The notes under the pieces were generated by a model. That model had not been told where the DNA came from. It searched no databases and was given only the letters and a program-made list of their open reading frames with translations. From Dasypus novemcinctus (taxonomy: Eukaryota > Chordata > Mammalia > Cingulata > Dasypodidae), in the NCBI RefSeq assembly GCF_030445035.2, contig NC_080682.1, positions 33,648,770-33,712,769 of the forward strand: a stretch of DNA of 64,000 nt, read 5' to 3'. Positions 10,954 to 22,219 of the stretch are shown here, in pieces (the first letter of the stretch is position 1; the number at the start of each line of letters is the position of its first letter). The position numbers were made by a program, and so were the translations under genes.

Positions 10954-13843
10954 CTTTTTTTTTCTTTTTGATAACTTTAACGATTTTATTGGCTAAGAGA
11001 AGCCTAAGAATTAAAAAAAAATTTGCAGAGGAATGACCTTTAGCATAAAATAAATTTCTGTGATTTAGAAGGACAGATCTCATATGAGTATTTTTGACAT
11101 ATGTGAAATTTTACAACTAGTACAAAAAAGACAAAGTACACTGAAATATTTTTAAATGTAAAAAACATTCCAGACAACATAAATATACAATCTTGTTATA
11201 AAAGTACTTATATCAAATTTTGCATAAAATAGTTATGCAATATACTAAATTGTGTTTCTCCAGTCACTCTTTACTATCATCTGGCTTTTCTGTTTTCTGT
11301 ACTCTCCATCCCATTTTCCTCTTTAAGATATTACTCAGCCCAATTAGAGTTCAAATGTCCAGCAAACTCCTGATGTTTTCTGGAATTGACAATTTCGATG
11401 TCATTACTCCATAAGGATAACAAGGATAATAGCCCTTTTGATTTTTCCACTACTAGGGTTTCGTCAATTTCAAGAAATGGCTTCTTATTTGGAGGTTCTG
11501 AGGAATACAATGAATCTTTTATAATCTCAGATTCAGCTAACTCATCTGTGTTCTAAAATATCTATTAATCTCTGAATTTTGCCAAGATTTTCCTTGTTCA
11601 TATTTTTTTATTGCTTTTTCTGATTTGTCCTCTTTCTCCTCCCTCTTTCTTTCTTTTTTCTTTCAGTTTTCTTCTGGCAGTTTGCTCCTACATACCATCA
11701 GACATTCCAAGACCCTTTGCTATTTCTATGCATTGTTAATACAGGCTCTGACAAAGGTTTCTAATTCATTAATTCATTTCACTTGATACTGTATTGTTAA
11801 TCTCTCTTAGGGCCTTTTCCTCTTGTACAAACTGTGGACATAAGCAGAGGATCATTTTTTCTTTCCTTGTCAACTAAGTTGTATATTGTTTCGAACAGTT
11901 TAACACATCTTGTTCTGTCAAGGACTCTTTCACAATAACAGTGGCTAATGAAACTACCACATATATGCTTAAAATGGTGGTTTCTAAATAATCATAGGCC
12001 AGTAATGGAAGTGTCTTTCTAACTTATCTTTTGCCCATTCCAAGGGATGTAATAATTTCATTAATTTTACATCTGGGTCTAGAAAAGGAGTTCACCTGTT
12101 TTCATCATAAAATCAACAAAATTTGTAATCTGATAGTCTGTAACTTTTCCACCACAGCTTTTATTAATCGAAGAAGGATCTTCTAGAATAGATTGATAAC
12201 TGCTAAGGATATGCAAAAATATTTCTCCTCCTCGTGACTGTTTATGAGTAAAGACTTTGGAACATGATTTGTGTTTGTTCTAGTAAATCAGACAGCCACT
12301 TAGAAGAAAATTAATAAGTCAGGAAAAACTCCAGTGCAATACTGAAAGTAAATGTCATTCGTCCTTGGTGTGCACCACTTTAATGTTATTGTTTATAAAT
12401 GTGGGGCTTCTTTATTGCTGCCACCTATGTGGGTATCACCATTCTTCAAGAAATTTACATGTGCATCTTTATGATGAAGTAGTGCCACATCCCAGCTGGC
12501 AGCTAGTTTGCATGTTGTTGTTCCTTCATTGGAATATTTGTGATAGTAGTTGATGCCAAGTCAAAATGCTGTTGTACTAAAATATTCAATTTGGTAGAAA
12601 GATGCCATCCTGCGTGAACACTATGGACTTCACCAGTTAAACATGGGAATAAAACCTTTTTAGGGCAATCAGACACAAGACTGTCCTTACCATATGGGTA
12701 GGTACAGAACAGGATTAACTCACACCTCTGAATCTGCATTAGATTATCTGAATTTGCAGTAAGCTTGTTACACTTGTGAATTGTTTCTTGGACATAGTTC
12801 TCAAGCATTTGCTCTTGACTATCACTTTTTGCATTAGTAATACAATTTATCTGCCCTCTATTTCCTATACATTCTGCATTCTCCATTTATAGTGTATGAG
12901 ACTTATGTTGGGGCTCTGTACTTTTGCAAAGGGTTTCCACTGCTGCAACTAGACCATGCAGAATACTGCAGCACTATGAGTCCTCCTGAGGATTATGAAA
13001 CCCAAGAGCAGCCAACCCTGCCATCAGCTCTTGCAAAATTTGGTGCTTTTGAGTCCAAGAATTTAAAACATGTACTCCAGAATCACTCACAATGAAATTC
13101 ACCAATTTTTGGAAGGTAAATATATCATACATTATTCTGAAATAGTCCATGGAAAATTATATTGAGCAAATCCACAATGATTTAGATATGGGATCCAAAG
13201 GGATGATTCCTTGGGTTTTATTCTTTACTATCAGATCAAACTCAACATGCTGCCTGCATGATTCTGCCATATGAGTGCAATGATCTATAACAAATACCAA
13301 TTTATGAGATTAAAAAAAAAAACCCTCTTCATTTTGCTTTAACTTTCTGTTAGGGCCTGCAGGGAAAGTGGGCAGAGGCTATGGGTCACAGCCTCCTGGG
13401 AAAGGGCTGCTGATTGGGTGTGGAGGGTCAGTACACACTCAAGAGTGTCTGGTACTAGAGAGACGGGGCTATGTTTTCTCCCGTTCATCTCTGAGCAAAC
13501 CAGGTCTCTCCAGGCTTCCCAAACGCAGGAGCATTTGTGCATGGCCCTAAACACTGACACTTACACACTTGAGCTCGTGCATGTGCAGAGGCTGTTTGAC
13601 AGCCCTGCCAAGCATCCCTTCCTTCTCAGTAAGCCAGATATGCGGGTCGCTAACCAAACAGGAAGAAGGTGGATCCAAGGAGAACAAAAACCCTCTGACC
13701 TCAATTTCTTCTACCTGCTATTTTTTCCAGTCAGTTACCTGAAAACCTCCACAAGAAAGGAATACCAACCACAGCACCTGCTAAATCAGCCATGCCTTGA
13801 AGAACACTGCCATCACATACCATATTCCCTTCTCCATTTCTTT
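10954..13843 (-). pseudogene. INTS13: Processed pseudogene of INTS13 (ASUN), an Integrator complex subunit
   Basis: Intronless, minus strand, with the poly-A tail seen as poly-T at 10954-10969. Reading from the start codon equivalent (13330-13332): MKRVFFF, then SHKLVFVIDHC, HMAESCRQHVEFD, KNKTQGIIPLDPISKSLW, MDYFRIMYDIF, KLVNFIVSDSGVHVLNSW, CCSILHGLVAAVETLCK, MENAECIGNRGQ, LVSDCPKK, STKLNILVQQHFDLASTTIT and, near the end, SRKHQEFAGHLN and KEENGMESTENRKA, in the order of the parent protein. Several stops (after EFD, after CSI, before MENAE) and shifts make it dead. The longest open piece is 12503-12886. INTS13 itself works in the nuclear Integrator complex that processes snRNA 3' ends. About 500 bp upstream of the ATG (13333-13843) may be 5' UTR. 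It sits inside the minus-strand L1, with a similar 'gtgtgtcataatttc' / 'gtgtcccatacatttt' at its two ends, a likely decayed target duplication. Confidence 0.9.
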
Positions 13844-13849
13844 GTGTCC

Positions 13850-14376
13850 CATACATTTTGATATGTTGTGTTCTCATTTTCATGGTTCAATTATCAACAG
13901 AATTCTCTTGCAATTTCTTCTTTGATCTATTGACTATTTAAAAATGTGTTGTCTAATCTCCATATGTTTGTGAACTTTCCCTTTTTCAATCTGTTATTGA
14001 TTCCAGTTTCATTCCTTTATGATCAGAGAAAATGTATTATATACTTTTATCTTTTAAAATTTATCAAGACCTGTCTTGAGACCAAACATATGGTCTATCT
14101 TGGAGGATCTATGAGTGCTTAAAGAGAATGTATATCCTTCTCTCTTGTGGTGTAATGGTATATAAATGCCTGTTAGTTCTAGGTCATTTATCATATTATT
14201 CAATCTCTCTGCTTCTTTATTTATCCTCTGTTCAAATGTTCTATCCAATACTGAGGGTGGTATATTGAAGTCTTCCATTATTATTGTAGAGACATCTATT
14301 TCTCCCTTCAGTTTTGCCACTGTGTGCATCATGTATGTTTGGACATGCAGGTTAGGTGAATAAATATTTAGTATAG
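13850..14376 (-). pseudogene. L1 ORF2 endonuclease remnant
   Basis: An open minus-strand stretch at 14054-14332 shows the endonuclease core: STIIMEDFNIPPSVLDR (the DFN motif with the catalytic Asn), then QRINKEAERLNN, YTFSLSTHRSSKIDHMFG (the S-x-I-D-H active-site motif kept). It is the 5' part of the ORF2 of the L1 at 6700-14376, separated from the reverse transcriptase by the INTS13 insertion. The MaLR element begins directly after it. Confidence 0.85.
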
Positions 14377-15020
14377 TATATTAGTCAGCCAAAGGGGTGA
14401 TGATTCAAATTACCATAAATATGTAGGCTTTTAAAAAGCGTATTTATTTGGGATAAAAACTTACAGTTACAAGGCCCTAAAGAGCTGAAATCAAGCTTAC
14501 ACTCTTATCTAACTCTGTTGCCACATGTTGAAGTAAGACAGCAGGCAACGTCTGCTAGGGATCTGCATTTCTCTTCCTCTTAAAGCTCAATTCTTCTGAT
14601 CTCAGTTGTAGGCTGGCATATGGCTCATCTGTCTTCACAGGACTCACTTCTTTCTGAGTTCAGCTGCTCTGTTATCTTTACAAGGTCAGATGTAAACTAT
14701 CAGGCGAGTGGCTCATCACTTTTCCTGGGGCTTCTGCCAGGTATATGGAGCTTTCTCCCTCTGTGTATCTTCTCTGTGTGTCTACTTCTGTGTTCTAGAT
14801 TGAGCTTCCATTATATAGCCTTCCAAGGTGGCAAGGACTCAACCCTGCACACCCTAATGAAGTGGTCAAATCAAGAGCCCTAATCTTGATTTAATAAAGG
14901 AAAAGTGAAACCTATGATGGTAATACAATCAAAGGGGTATCATGCAAAGAGGAACAGACCATTTCACAAACATAATATTGGTTTTTTTTTGGAATGCATA
15001 AATAATACCAAACTGTCACA
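14377..15020 (-). mobile_element. MaLR-type LTR, 3' LTR of a complete element
   Basis: On the minus strand it starts TGTGACAGTTTGG (15020) and ends GGCTGACTAATATA (14377), matching the other LTRs of this family at 18496-19035, 54639-55235, 59338-59701 and 59959-60610. Like THE1/MST LTRs of other mammals it ends GACTAATACA after an AATAAATACCCTTTATAA-type tract; here the tract is degenerate ('aaataaatacgctttttaaa' on the minus strand). It pairs with 18496-19035 as the 3' LTR. Confidence 0.75.
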
Positions 15021-16348
15021 TTCCCCCGCCTCTGAACTCTAAAAAAACATTAAAATATTAAAAAAAAAACAAAAACAAAAACCTTAAATCCTTTTGGTTA
15101 GCAAAGCTAAGTACAAGATCACATCACAATCGGTTTATAGAAATACAGTTTGCATTGGGGAAATGTCTTATCTGTCTATAGATTTTTGAAACTTACAAAA
15201 CAATTTGTCAGCTTCCAAGATACAGAGCCACAGACAGAGGATAAATATATGAATTACCATTAGAAGAAATTGCAAGGGAAACATGAGTCACAGCTCCCCT
15301 ACAGCTCCTTAATCCTGTGGGGCATATTTAATTAGACTTTAAAGTCTGAGAGACATTCTCAAGATGATGGTTATTTCTATTTGGGTCCTTATGGGGCTCA
15401 CATTTTCCACAGGTTAACCCAATGGCCATTTTCTTGGTTCTACCCTTATCAAGCATCTGGGTGTCAACTAAGTTCTTGACATCACCCTCCAAGAATGTTG
15501 AGAAGATGGTCATGTTTTACCCAATCTCTGGGGTAGAGTCCAGCTCCCTTAGTACAGTGAGTTGGAAGCAACATTCTCCTTGATCTCTGACCTACAGGCC
15601 CAACCCTCTTAGAGCAAAGAGTTGGTGACCTGGCCTTCCCTAATCCATGGGAGACAGGCCCAGCCCTCTCAGACATATAGAGTGTTGACCTTACTCTCCC
15701 CAACTCTTGGGGAATGTGCCCCACCCTCTTTGTAGGTTGGGGTGTCCAACCTCTCCCTAAACAGTGAGCTGGAATATCCACCACCTTCAACTGCCAGGGA
15801 AAACTCACCCTCTGGGTACACATGGCTGAAGTCCTTCTCTTGGCTCAAGCAAATGTCTTAATTCCAGACTTCCGTTCTCATGATTTTCTTCTTAAAGTTT
15901 TTTTCCCTTCCATATCTCCCTTCATGACCCTTTTAGACCAGGCTGACAATGATTTTGTTCATACAGCTCTCACAAAATGTTTGTTGGTTTAGCATGCAGA
16001 AAGCTCCAAGACATCAGACAGTAAGACTTTCCACAAGTCTTTCCTGGATAACTGCATTTTCAGTCCTGATTTACAAGTTCCATGTTTAGTTAATTGTTCA
16101 AATGGGGCACTATTGACTAGGGGCTTGATTTACAGGGCTTGGAGTTTTCAGAATCAGTTTCAGGTTTCTTTTTGCCTACTTATCAAGTTAGATCTTTCCT
16201 CCAACATTTTGCTATAAGATACAAGAAGCCAGCATTTCCACATTGTAGAAGGCTGCATTTTCCACATTTAGTTTGGAAGTCTCCTTGGCTAAATATCCAA
16301 GCCCATAATTTTTAATTTTTGCCTTCCATACAACATCAAGAGTCAAGC

Positions 16349-16931
16349 TTAAAAGTTCACAGTTTAGGCCATGGTGGTGTTTGTGGTGGTTTTACTTGTA
16401 GATGGCAGCGATGTCAGGCATCAGATGGGACTGGACAGCCAGACAAAGTTGCCTTACAGTTCTTGCCAGACAAAGTTGGCAATCTGCCTCTGCCCAAGCT
16501 GACTGACTCTCATCTCCTCCACACGGGCTTCATGGGCTACTTGATAACGGGATCCAGCAGAGGCCAGTGCTGAGGGTGGGTTTGCATTGCCAGCTTATAT
16601 TTATTAATTCCTTTATTTGTTGTTGGATATTATCTTTTAAAATGCCAAGACAATATGTATGCCGAGAGGGACCATATAGGTTTTCATACATGTTTGCATA
16701 TATGAAATCACATCCAGAGGGTTTTCCTGAAAAAGGTAAGAAAACTTATAGTGAAGTTCTTGAACAATTCCATCCAGTGAGTTGAAATATCCAAAATACT
16801 TCCTCCAGTTTCACTGATACTTGTCATTTGTGAATTTTATGGACCATGTTTCCATGATATCTGGAATTTGTGTTAATCTGTATGTTAATCCCTTTGTAAT
16901 TAAAATGGTCATGAGTACTCTGAAAAAAAAA
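16349..16931 (+). pseudogene. NDUFC2: Processed pseudogene of NDUFC2 (mitochondrial complex I accessory subunit)
   Basis: Translation in one frame gives QFLPDKVGNLPLPKLTDSHL and LHTGFMGY. After a frameshift near 16537 it gives LDN, QQRP, GLHCQLI and, further on, YMKSHPEGFPEKGKKTYSEV and LEQFHPVS, then a stop at 16783-16785. These match the order and spacing of NDUFC2, a small single-membrane-span protein of respiratory complex I, over most of its roughly 119 residues. A few codons are missing after GFMGY, which causes the shift. The 3' UTR ends 'taattaaaatggtcatgagt' then poly-A (16923-16931), so this is a retrocopy with no introns. It is inserted in the MaLR internal region, with similar bases 'agagtcaagctt' before and 'ggaatcaatctt' after the whole insert (beyond the following SINE). 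Confidence 0.9.
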
Positions 16932-16937
16932 GGAGTT

Positions 16938-17358
16938 GGGAAGCAGACTTGGCCCAGTGGTTAGGGCATTCGTCTACCACGTGGGAGGTCCGCGGTTCAG
17001 ACCCTGGGCCTCCTTGACCCGTGTGGAGCTGGCCTATGTGCAGTGCTGATGCGCACAAGGATTGCCGTGCCACATAGGGGTGTCCCCCACTTAGGGGAGC
17101 CCCACACATAAGGGGTGCGCCCCGTAAGGAGAGCCGCCCAGTGCGAAAGAAAGGGAAGCCTATCTAAGAATGGCGGGGCCCACAAGGAGAGCTGATACAG
17201 CAAGATGACGCAACAAAAAGAAACACAGATTCCTGTGCTGCTGACAACAACAGAAGCAGACAAAAAGAAGATGCAGCAAACAGACACAGAGAAGAGACAA
17301 CCGGGGTGGGGGTGGGGGGTAGAAGGGAAGGAGAGAGAAATAAATCAATCTTTAAAAA
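16938..17358 (+). mobile_element. DAS-SINE inserted in the poly-A tail of the NDUFC2 pseudogene
   Basis: Starts 'gggaagcagacttggcccag' with tRNA-like A box 'ggcccagtggttagggc' and B box 'ggtccgcggttcagacc', then the DAS body and an A-rich tail after 'aaataaatcaatcttt'. Flanks 'aaaaaaggagt' and 'aaaaaaggaat' look like its target duplication within the pseudogene poly-A. It is better preserved than the copy at 6899. Confidence 0.9.
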
Positions 17359-18495
17359 AAAAAAGGAATCAATCTTGCTAATTCCCTGTGGTTTTAAACA
17401 TGAACCTCTTTTCCCCCAAGTCCCAACAAGTTTCATCATTTACTTCTAAGACCTCATCAAAAGTCTCTTTAGCTTTCATATTCCTTCCAACAGATCTTCA
17501 AAGCAATCTAGGCATTTTCCATCAGGCATTTCACAAAATCTTTAGGAGATAGGTCCACCCCTCTCAGACCTGTGGGTTGCTAACCTTAACCACCCTAATC
17601 CTTGAGGAATGTGCTCCACCCTCTCTGTACCCTGGGAAAGCCAAATTCTCTCAGAACATCTCTCAGGAACATCCACCCTCTTTGCCCTCTGCTGGGGCAA
17701 ACTCACCCTTTCTGTACTCATGAGTGGGGTTCCTCTCTTGGCCCAAGGTGAAGTCTTAATTCCAGATCTCAGCTTCCATGGTTTTCCTCTTAAAGCTGTT
17801 TCTCCTTTAATTTCTCATTTCCATGTTCTTTTTATTCTAGGCTGACAGTGGTTTTGGTTATACAGCTCTCTCAAAAACCTTGTTGGTTTAGCATGCGGGA
17901 ATCAGGAATCCAAGCCAGCAGACAGTGAGACTTTCCAGAAGTCTTTCTGACATAACTGCATCTTCAATCCAAATTTACAAGTTTCTAGTTTAGTTAAGTT
18001 CTCCAATGGGACACTTTCATCTGGGAGCTTTATTTTCAGAGGATTGGAATTTCCAGAATCAGTTTCTGTTTACTTTGTTCCTAACAGTTCAGTCTTCAGC
18101 ATATCTTTCTCATCTACTATTTTGCTATAACCTGGAAGCAGAAGCCAAGCTGCATTTTCCAGGTTTACTTTGGAAATTTCTTCAGCTAAATGCCCAGCTC
18201 ACCATTGTGCCTTCCATAAAACCCCAGGAGTTAATCTTGCTAAGTTCTCTGCAACTTTAAAACATGAATTGCCTTTCTTCCAGTTTCCAGTAATAGTTTC
18301 ATTATTTACTTCTAAGGCATCATAAAAAGTCTCTTTAGCATCCATACTGCTATCAACAGTCTCTTCAAAGCAATCTAGGCCTTTTCCATCAAGCATCTCA
18401 CAATTCCTCTAAAAAATACCCCTTACCCATTTATAAAACCATTCCAGCATTTTGGGAATTGCAAAAGCACTTCCCCATTCCTCAGTACCAAATTC

Positions 18496-19035
18496 TGTAT
18501 TAGTCAGCCAAAGGGATGCTGATGCAAAATACCATAAATTGGTTGGTTTTTATAAAGGGTATTTATTTAGGGTAGGAGCTTACAGATACCAGGCCATAAA
18601 TCATAAGTTACTTCCCTCACTAAAGTCTGTTTGTACATGTTGGAGCAAGATGTCTTCTGATGTCTGCAAGGGTTTAGGATTCCCATGGTCCTCTGGGCTC
18701 AGCTCCTTTGTTTTATCCACAAGGTCACTTGTAGACTGTCAGGCAAATGACTCTGTCTCTTTCTCCAGCTTAAGACTTCAGCATCAAACTCCAACATCAA
18801 AACTCCAACATTAAGAACTCCCAACTCTGTCCTTTGTCATGCCTTTTATCTGTGAGTCCCTACCCCCCAGAGGGTGGGGACTCAACAACCTGCTGGCACA
18901 AGAGGTTTACATAATTACTTAATCAAGTAAACCTATGAATCCAATATAATCTAATAAGGTGAGAGGAAATGATCAGTTTACAAACATAATCCAATATTTC
19001 TTTTTGGAATTCGTCAATAACATCAAACTGCTACA
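18496..19035 (-). mobile_element. MaLR-type LTR, 5' LTR of the complete element
   Basis: Minus strand TGTAGCAGTTTGATG ... GGCTGACTAATACA. An AAATACCCTTTATAAA-type tract is present near the 3' end of the LTR. Together with the LTR at 14377-15020 and the region between, it forms one element. The right neighbour is an inverted L1 3' end and the left neighbour of the element is L1 ORF2, so the original flanks do not match cleanly. Confidence 0.75.
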
Positions 19036-19700
19036 CCCCGCTCTCTCCTCCTCCCACACTTTCCTCCATTAACAACATCTTTCATTAGTGTGGTACATAT
19101 GTTACAATTGTTGAAAACATATTGAAGCATTGCTACTAACCATGGTCAATGGTTTCCATTACAGTTTACACTTTGCACCACACATTTTTAAAGGTTTTGA
19201 CAAAATGTATAGTGGCCTGCATCTGTCATTGCCATGTCATTCTGAACTATTCCAACATCCCCCCCAATAGTCCTCATGTTACATCTATTCTCCCCTCTCA
19301 CTCCCTCAGAACCTCAGAAAGGTGAATACTGCCTTTATGTTGCTGATGCAAGTTCTTTGATTGCTAGAATAATAAGTCTACTTTAGTCCATATTTGCATT
19401 TTCCCTTATGTTTGTTCTTTTCTTAATCTTAAGGATTTTAGGACAGTGATGCCCACTCTGTTTCTGATTGAGAGACTTAGATCCCATGGGGCATATGGCT
19501 GGAACTGTCTTGCTCACAGTTGTAGATTCTCTGTTTTTGGCTTGGGTATTTTCCATCATCATCATTTTGTTAGTTGTGCTGGGCAAGTCCAATGAACTTG
19601 AGAGTGAGTGTTGCAAATCTGCTGAGATTAAGTGCTCAACCGGCATATGAAGAGATGGAAGAGGTCTCTTGTACATAGTTAAAATATTAATTATATGTTC
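19036..19700 (-). mobile_element. L1-type 3' end, inverted
   Basis: 'attaacaacatctttcatta' and 'gtgtggtacat' followed by 'tattgaagcattgct' match the module at 29170-29345. Beyond 19330 the inverted 3' UTR continues ('agttctttgattgctagaataataag') with no coding left. The piece fills the position that corresponds to the olfactory receptor remnant beside copy C. Confidence 0.55.
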
Positions 19701-20246
19701 AAATAAAAGGGGGCAGAAGAGCTACATATAAGGAAATTAAATGGGTCTAACTCTCTCTACATATATTAACATTCTTTAATTAGTTTGCATTGCTGTTAAG
19801 CCATCATCTATTTGATTACAAATGCTCAGGGGCATTTCTAAGAATATGTTTTTAAAATATACATAGTAATTGCAAGCCTTAAATATGTGCTAAAACTGTG
19901 GTTTAAATATATATAAATGTTTCTAAATTAATTAATTTTTATTTTTGCTATGAATATTTCTAAATCCATATAGTACTTGTAATGATTAAATCAGATGTTG
20001 AATGATAAATTTAACACAATATTAATTAATTTTGGCCACTATCATCAGAATACTTAAATTCTTACAAAATTTTAACTATACAAAGCCTTTTGTTATGAAA
20101 GTATTTGCTGGTGTTTTATAAAAAATTTTTGTTTATCTTATTCTTAAGCAAACAAACAGCTAAAAAGGAAAAATAAAACTTCAGTACTTGGTCTTAGAAC
20201 AAACTGAAAAGTTGTGATAGAGTTAAGTTATAGAAAAAAATATGAG

Positions 20247-20525
20247 AATTTTTTTCATGAATTATAACAAGTTTGTAATACTAATATAGGTTGTTAATAA
20301 CTGTTGGTTGGGAGAATATGCACCAAATATAGGTAGTAGTAATATTTTGATGATGTTTTTTCATAGTTTGAAACAATTATTTCACAACAATGTAAGGTGT
20401 TAATGGTGCAGTGATATTTGGGAGACCTGTATGATGATATTCATGTTTGCTTTTTTAGTTCACAAATTTACTCTACACTTATTGTTTATGTATGGTCATC
20501 TGTGAATGATAAACTTCAATAATAA
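20247..20525 (+). mobile_element. Truncated L1 3' UTR specific to copy B
   Basis: Sequence of L1 3' UTR type ('ataacaagtttgtaatacta', 'aacaatgtaaggtgttaatg', 'cttcaataataaag'). It is flanked by similar direct repeats AGAAAAAAATATGAG (20232-20246) and AGAAAAAAGTATGTGAG (20526-20542). Copy C at about 43528 has only one such sequence, 'agaaaaattatgtgaacc', and no insert, so this L1 landed after copies B and C separated or was lost from C. Confidence 0.7.
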
Positions 20526-22219
20526 AGAAAAAAGTATGTGAGAGCATTGAAGAAAATATGCAAAATGTTTTTAATGTTAAAGAAAATAGAAATATACTAA
20601 CAATTTTTGATAGTTTTCTTAGATATTCTAGACAAATCTTACATGTGTGTCTATATATATTAAATATTTATACAAAATGATCATTTTCTCTTTTTCTTCT
20701 GAAGCTTCGGTTTCCACTCATATCTAAAATATCTGGTAAAATATTTATCATTTAAATTTGTTATACGAATATTTTCTTGCTACATAAGCAAAATTAAAAA
20801 TCTCATCTTGTAATGCTTTAAAACGTCAGTTTGTAACTTCATGAGGTTAAATTTCTGTATGCAGTAATAAATCTTTTGTGTCTACCTGCTAATCATTTGA
20901 AAACCCTCTTCTATGATATGTCAAAAGCTTAAGTAATTAGCATTTCTTTTTAAAATTTCAATGTTATTCAGAAATTTATTTCCTTTCTCTCTTTTTCTAT
21001 AAGTTTGTTATACTGTTTAAAAATAAATTCTTTAGTTAAGTTCTTTGCTTATTAAAGAAAATGGAGAAAATTTATAAAGCTGAGAATGGATAATGAATCC
21101 AAATTTTGTGTTAGTCCATAAGTTTTATTCTGATAGTTGGATAAAATTTCCGTTAAAAATTCCTCTATATAAATTGGAATTGCATTTTTAATTTTCCCTG
21201 GTATTCAATGCATATTTAAGAAAGTATATTTTCTTCATTTTCCATGTGTTCAATATATTTAACCTTTTTCAATGGATATTAGATATATTCCTTTGCATTG
21301 CAGCAGTTTGTGTTCTTATACCTTTTATTACAGTTTTCTTTCTAGAATTTTATCTGGTTACTTTACAAAATGATTTTTGAATAATTAAAAGCATGCTCAA
21401 CCACTGTATTATCATTGAAATGTTTAACAACTTTTCACCTATTTGTCACTATATATTAATTTAATCAAATAATTAAGATGTGCTTTATTTTCCTCTATAT
21501 TCTGAATTTCTATGGACATTTCAATTTATATAATATTAATATAAATTATTGTATTATGAGATATTTTTGCTCTGAAATCTACATTGTCTAGGATCTATAT
21601 TTATTGCAGTCCTCTTTCTTTTTTTTTGCAATTAGAGACAGCTTTGATAAGCATTTATTTAGAAATAATACATTTTTACTAGTCTACCTTGTATGTACAT
21701 TGTTTCCTTTCTTATATTTATAAACTATCTTATTCTGGTAATTTTTATGAGATGCTGGCCTTGTTTTTATTTATGTACATTTTTATAAATTAAAAATGTT
21801 TTGGCAATGATGTCAACTGATTCTCTAATTTTTCAGACAATAATAAGTTCAGGATACGCTTAAGTTTTAATTAAATACAGAAAAACCTAGTCTCTTATAA
21901 TATATTTTAGAAAGTATTTGTGCTGTTATTAAATAAATATAATATAAACTTTAGAATATACATAAACACCGGACTATGTACCTAATCATTTTTTTTATCT
22001 CTATGTATATAACTGCATATCATAAATTATATATGATTTTGTCTGAAATATTTTTTAACACAAAATCCTGCTCATGGTAATATGTCAAAATTATATACAT
22101 TGTAAAAGTTGTAGTCATTAAATAATGTTAAATAAATTAAGACTGGAATAGATGATGTCAAAATATGAATATTAGTTTTCATTTTCAAATTATGTTACAT
22201 CATAATGATAAAAATGGAT

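Larger units (their letters stand above)
6700..14376 (-). mobile_element. LINE-1, minus strand, with nested insertions
   Basis: The 3' end lies at the left ('aaataaaattttattgaagt' near 6709). The inverted 3' UTR runs to about 8900, then the inverted ORF2 with reverse transcriptase (about 9700-10500) and, beyond a pseudogene insertion, endonuclease (13850-14370). The element is interrupted by a DAS-SINE (6899-7318) and by the INTS13 pseudogene (10954-13843), and cut at 14376 by a MaLR element. ORF2 has many stops and shifts. ORF1 and the 5' UTR are missing on this side. Length without insertions is about 4.4 kb. Confidence 0.85.
15021..18495 (-). mobile_element. MaLR internal region with a tandem duplication
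   Basis: Non-coding internal region between two LTRs of one family. Next to the 5' LTR it starts (minus strand, from 18495) GAATTTGGTACTGAGGAA, typical of MaLR internal sequence. Next to the 3' LTR it ends in the purine run GGCGGGGGAA (15021-15030), a polypurine-tract candidate. Within it, a unit of about 0.9-1 kb occurs twice: about 15530-16348 plus 17359-17545, and about 17550-18420. Shared anchors are 'gttggtttagcatgc', 'gactttcca.aagtcttt', 'cagaatcagttt' and 'aagcaatctaggc'. Unit one is interrupted by the NDUFC2 pseudogene and a DAS-SINE. No gag, pol or env coding is visible, as expected for MaLR. Confidence 0.75.

Noticed and set aside
13418..13861. 147-codon open frame on the plus strand
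   Set aside because: It is antisense to the upstream part of the INTS13 retrocopy and runs into L1 sequence; no protein similarity is recognised.
15328..15823. Minus-strand frames in the MaLR internal region as retroviral gag
   Set aside because: No gag or pol motif is visible; MaLR internal regions are non-coding and the frames are broken.
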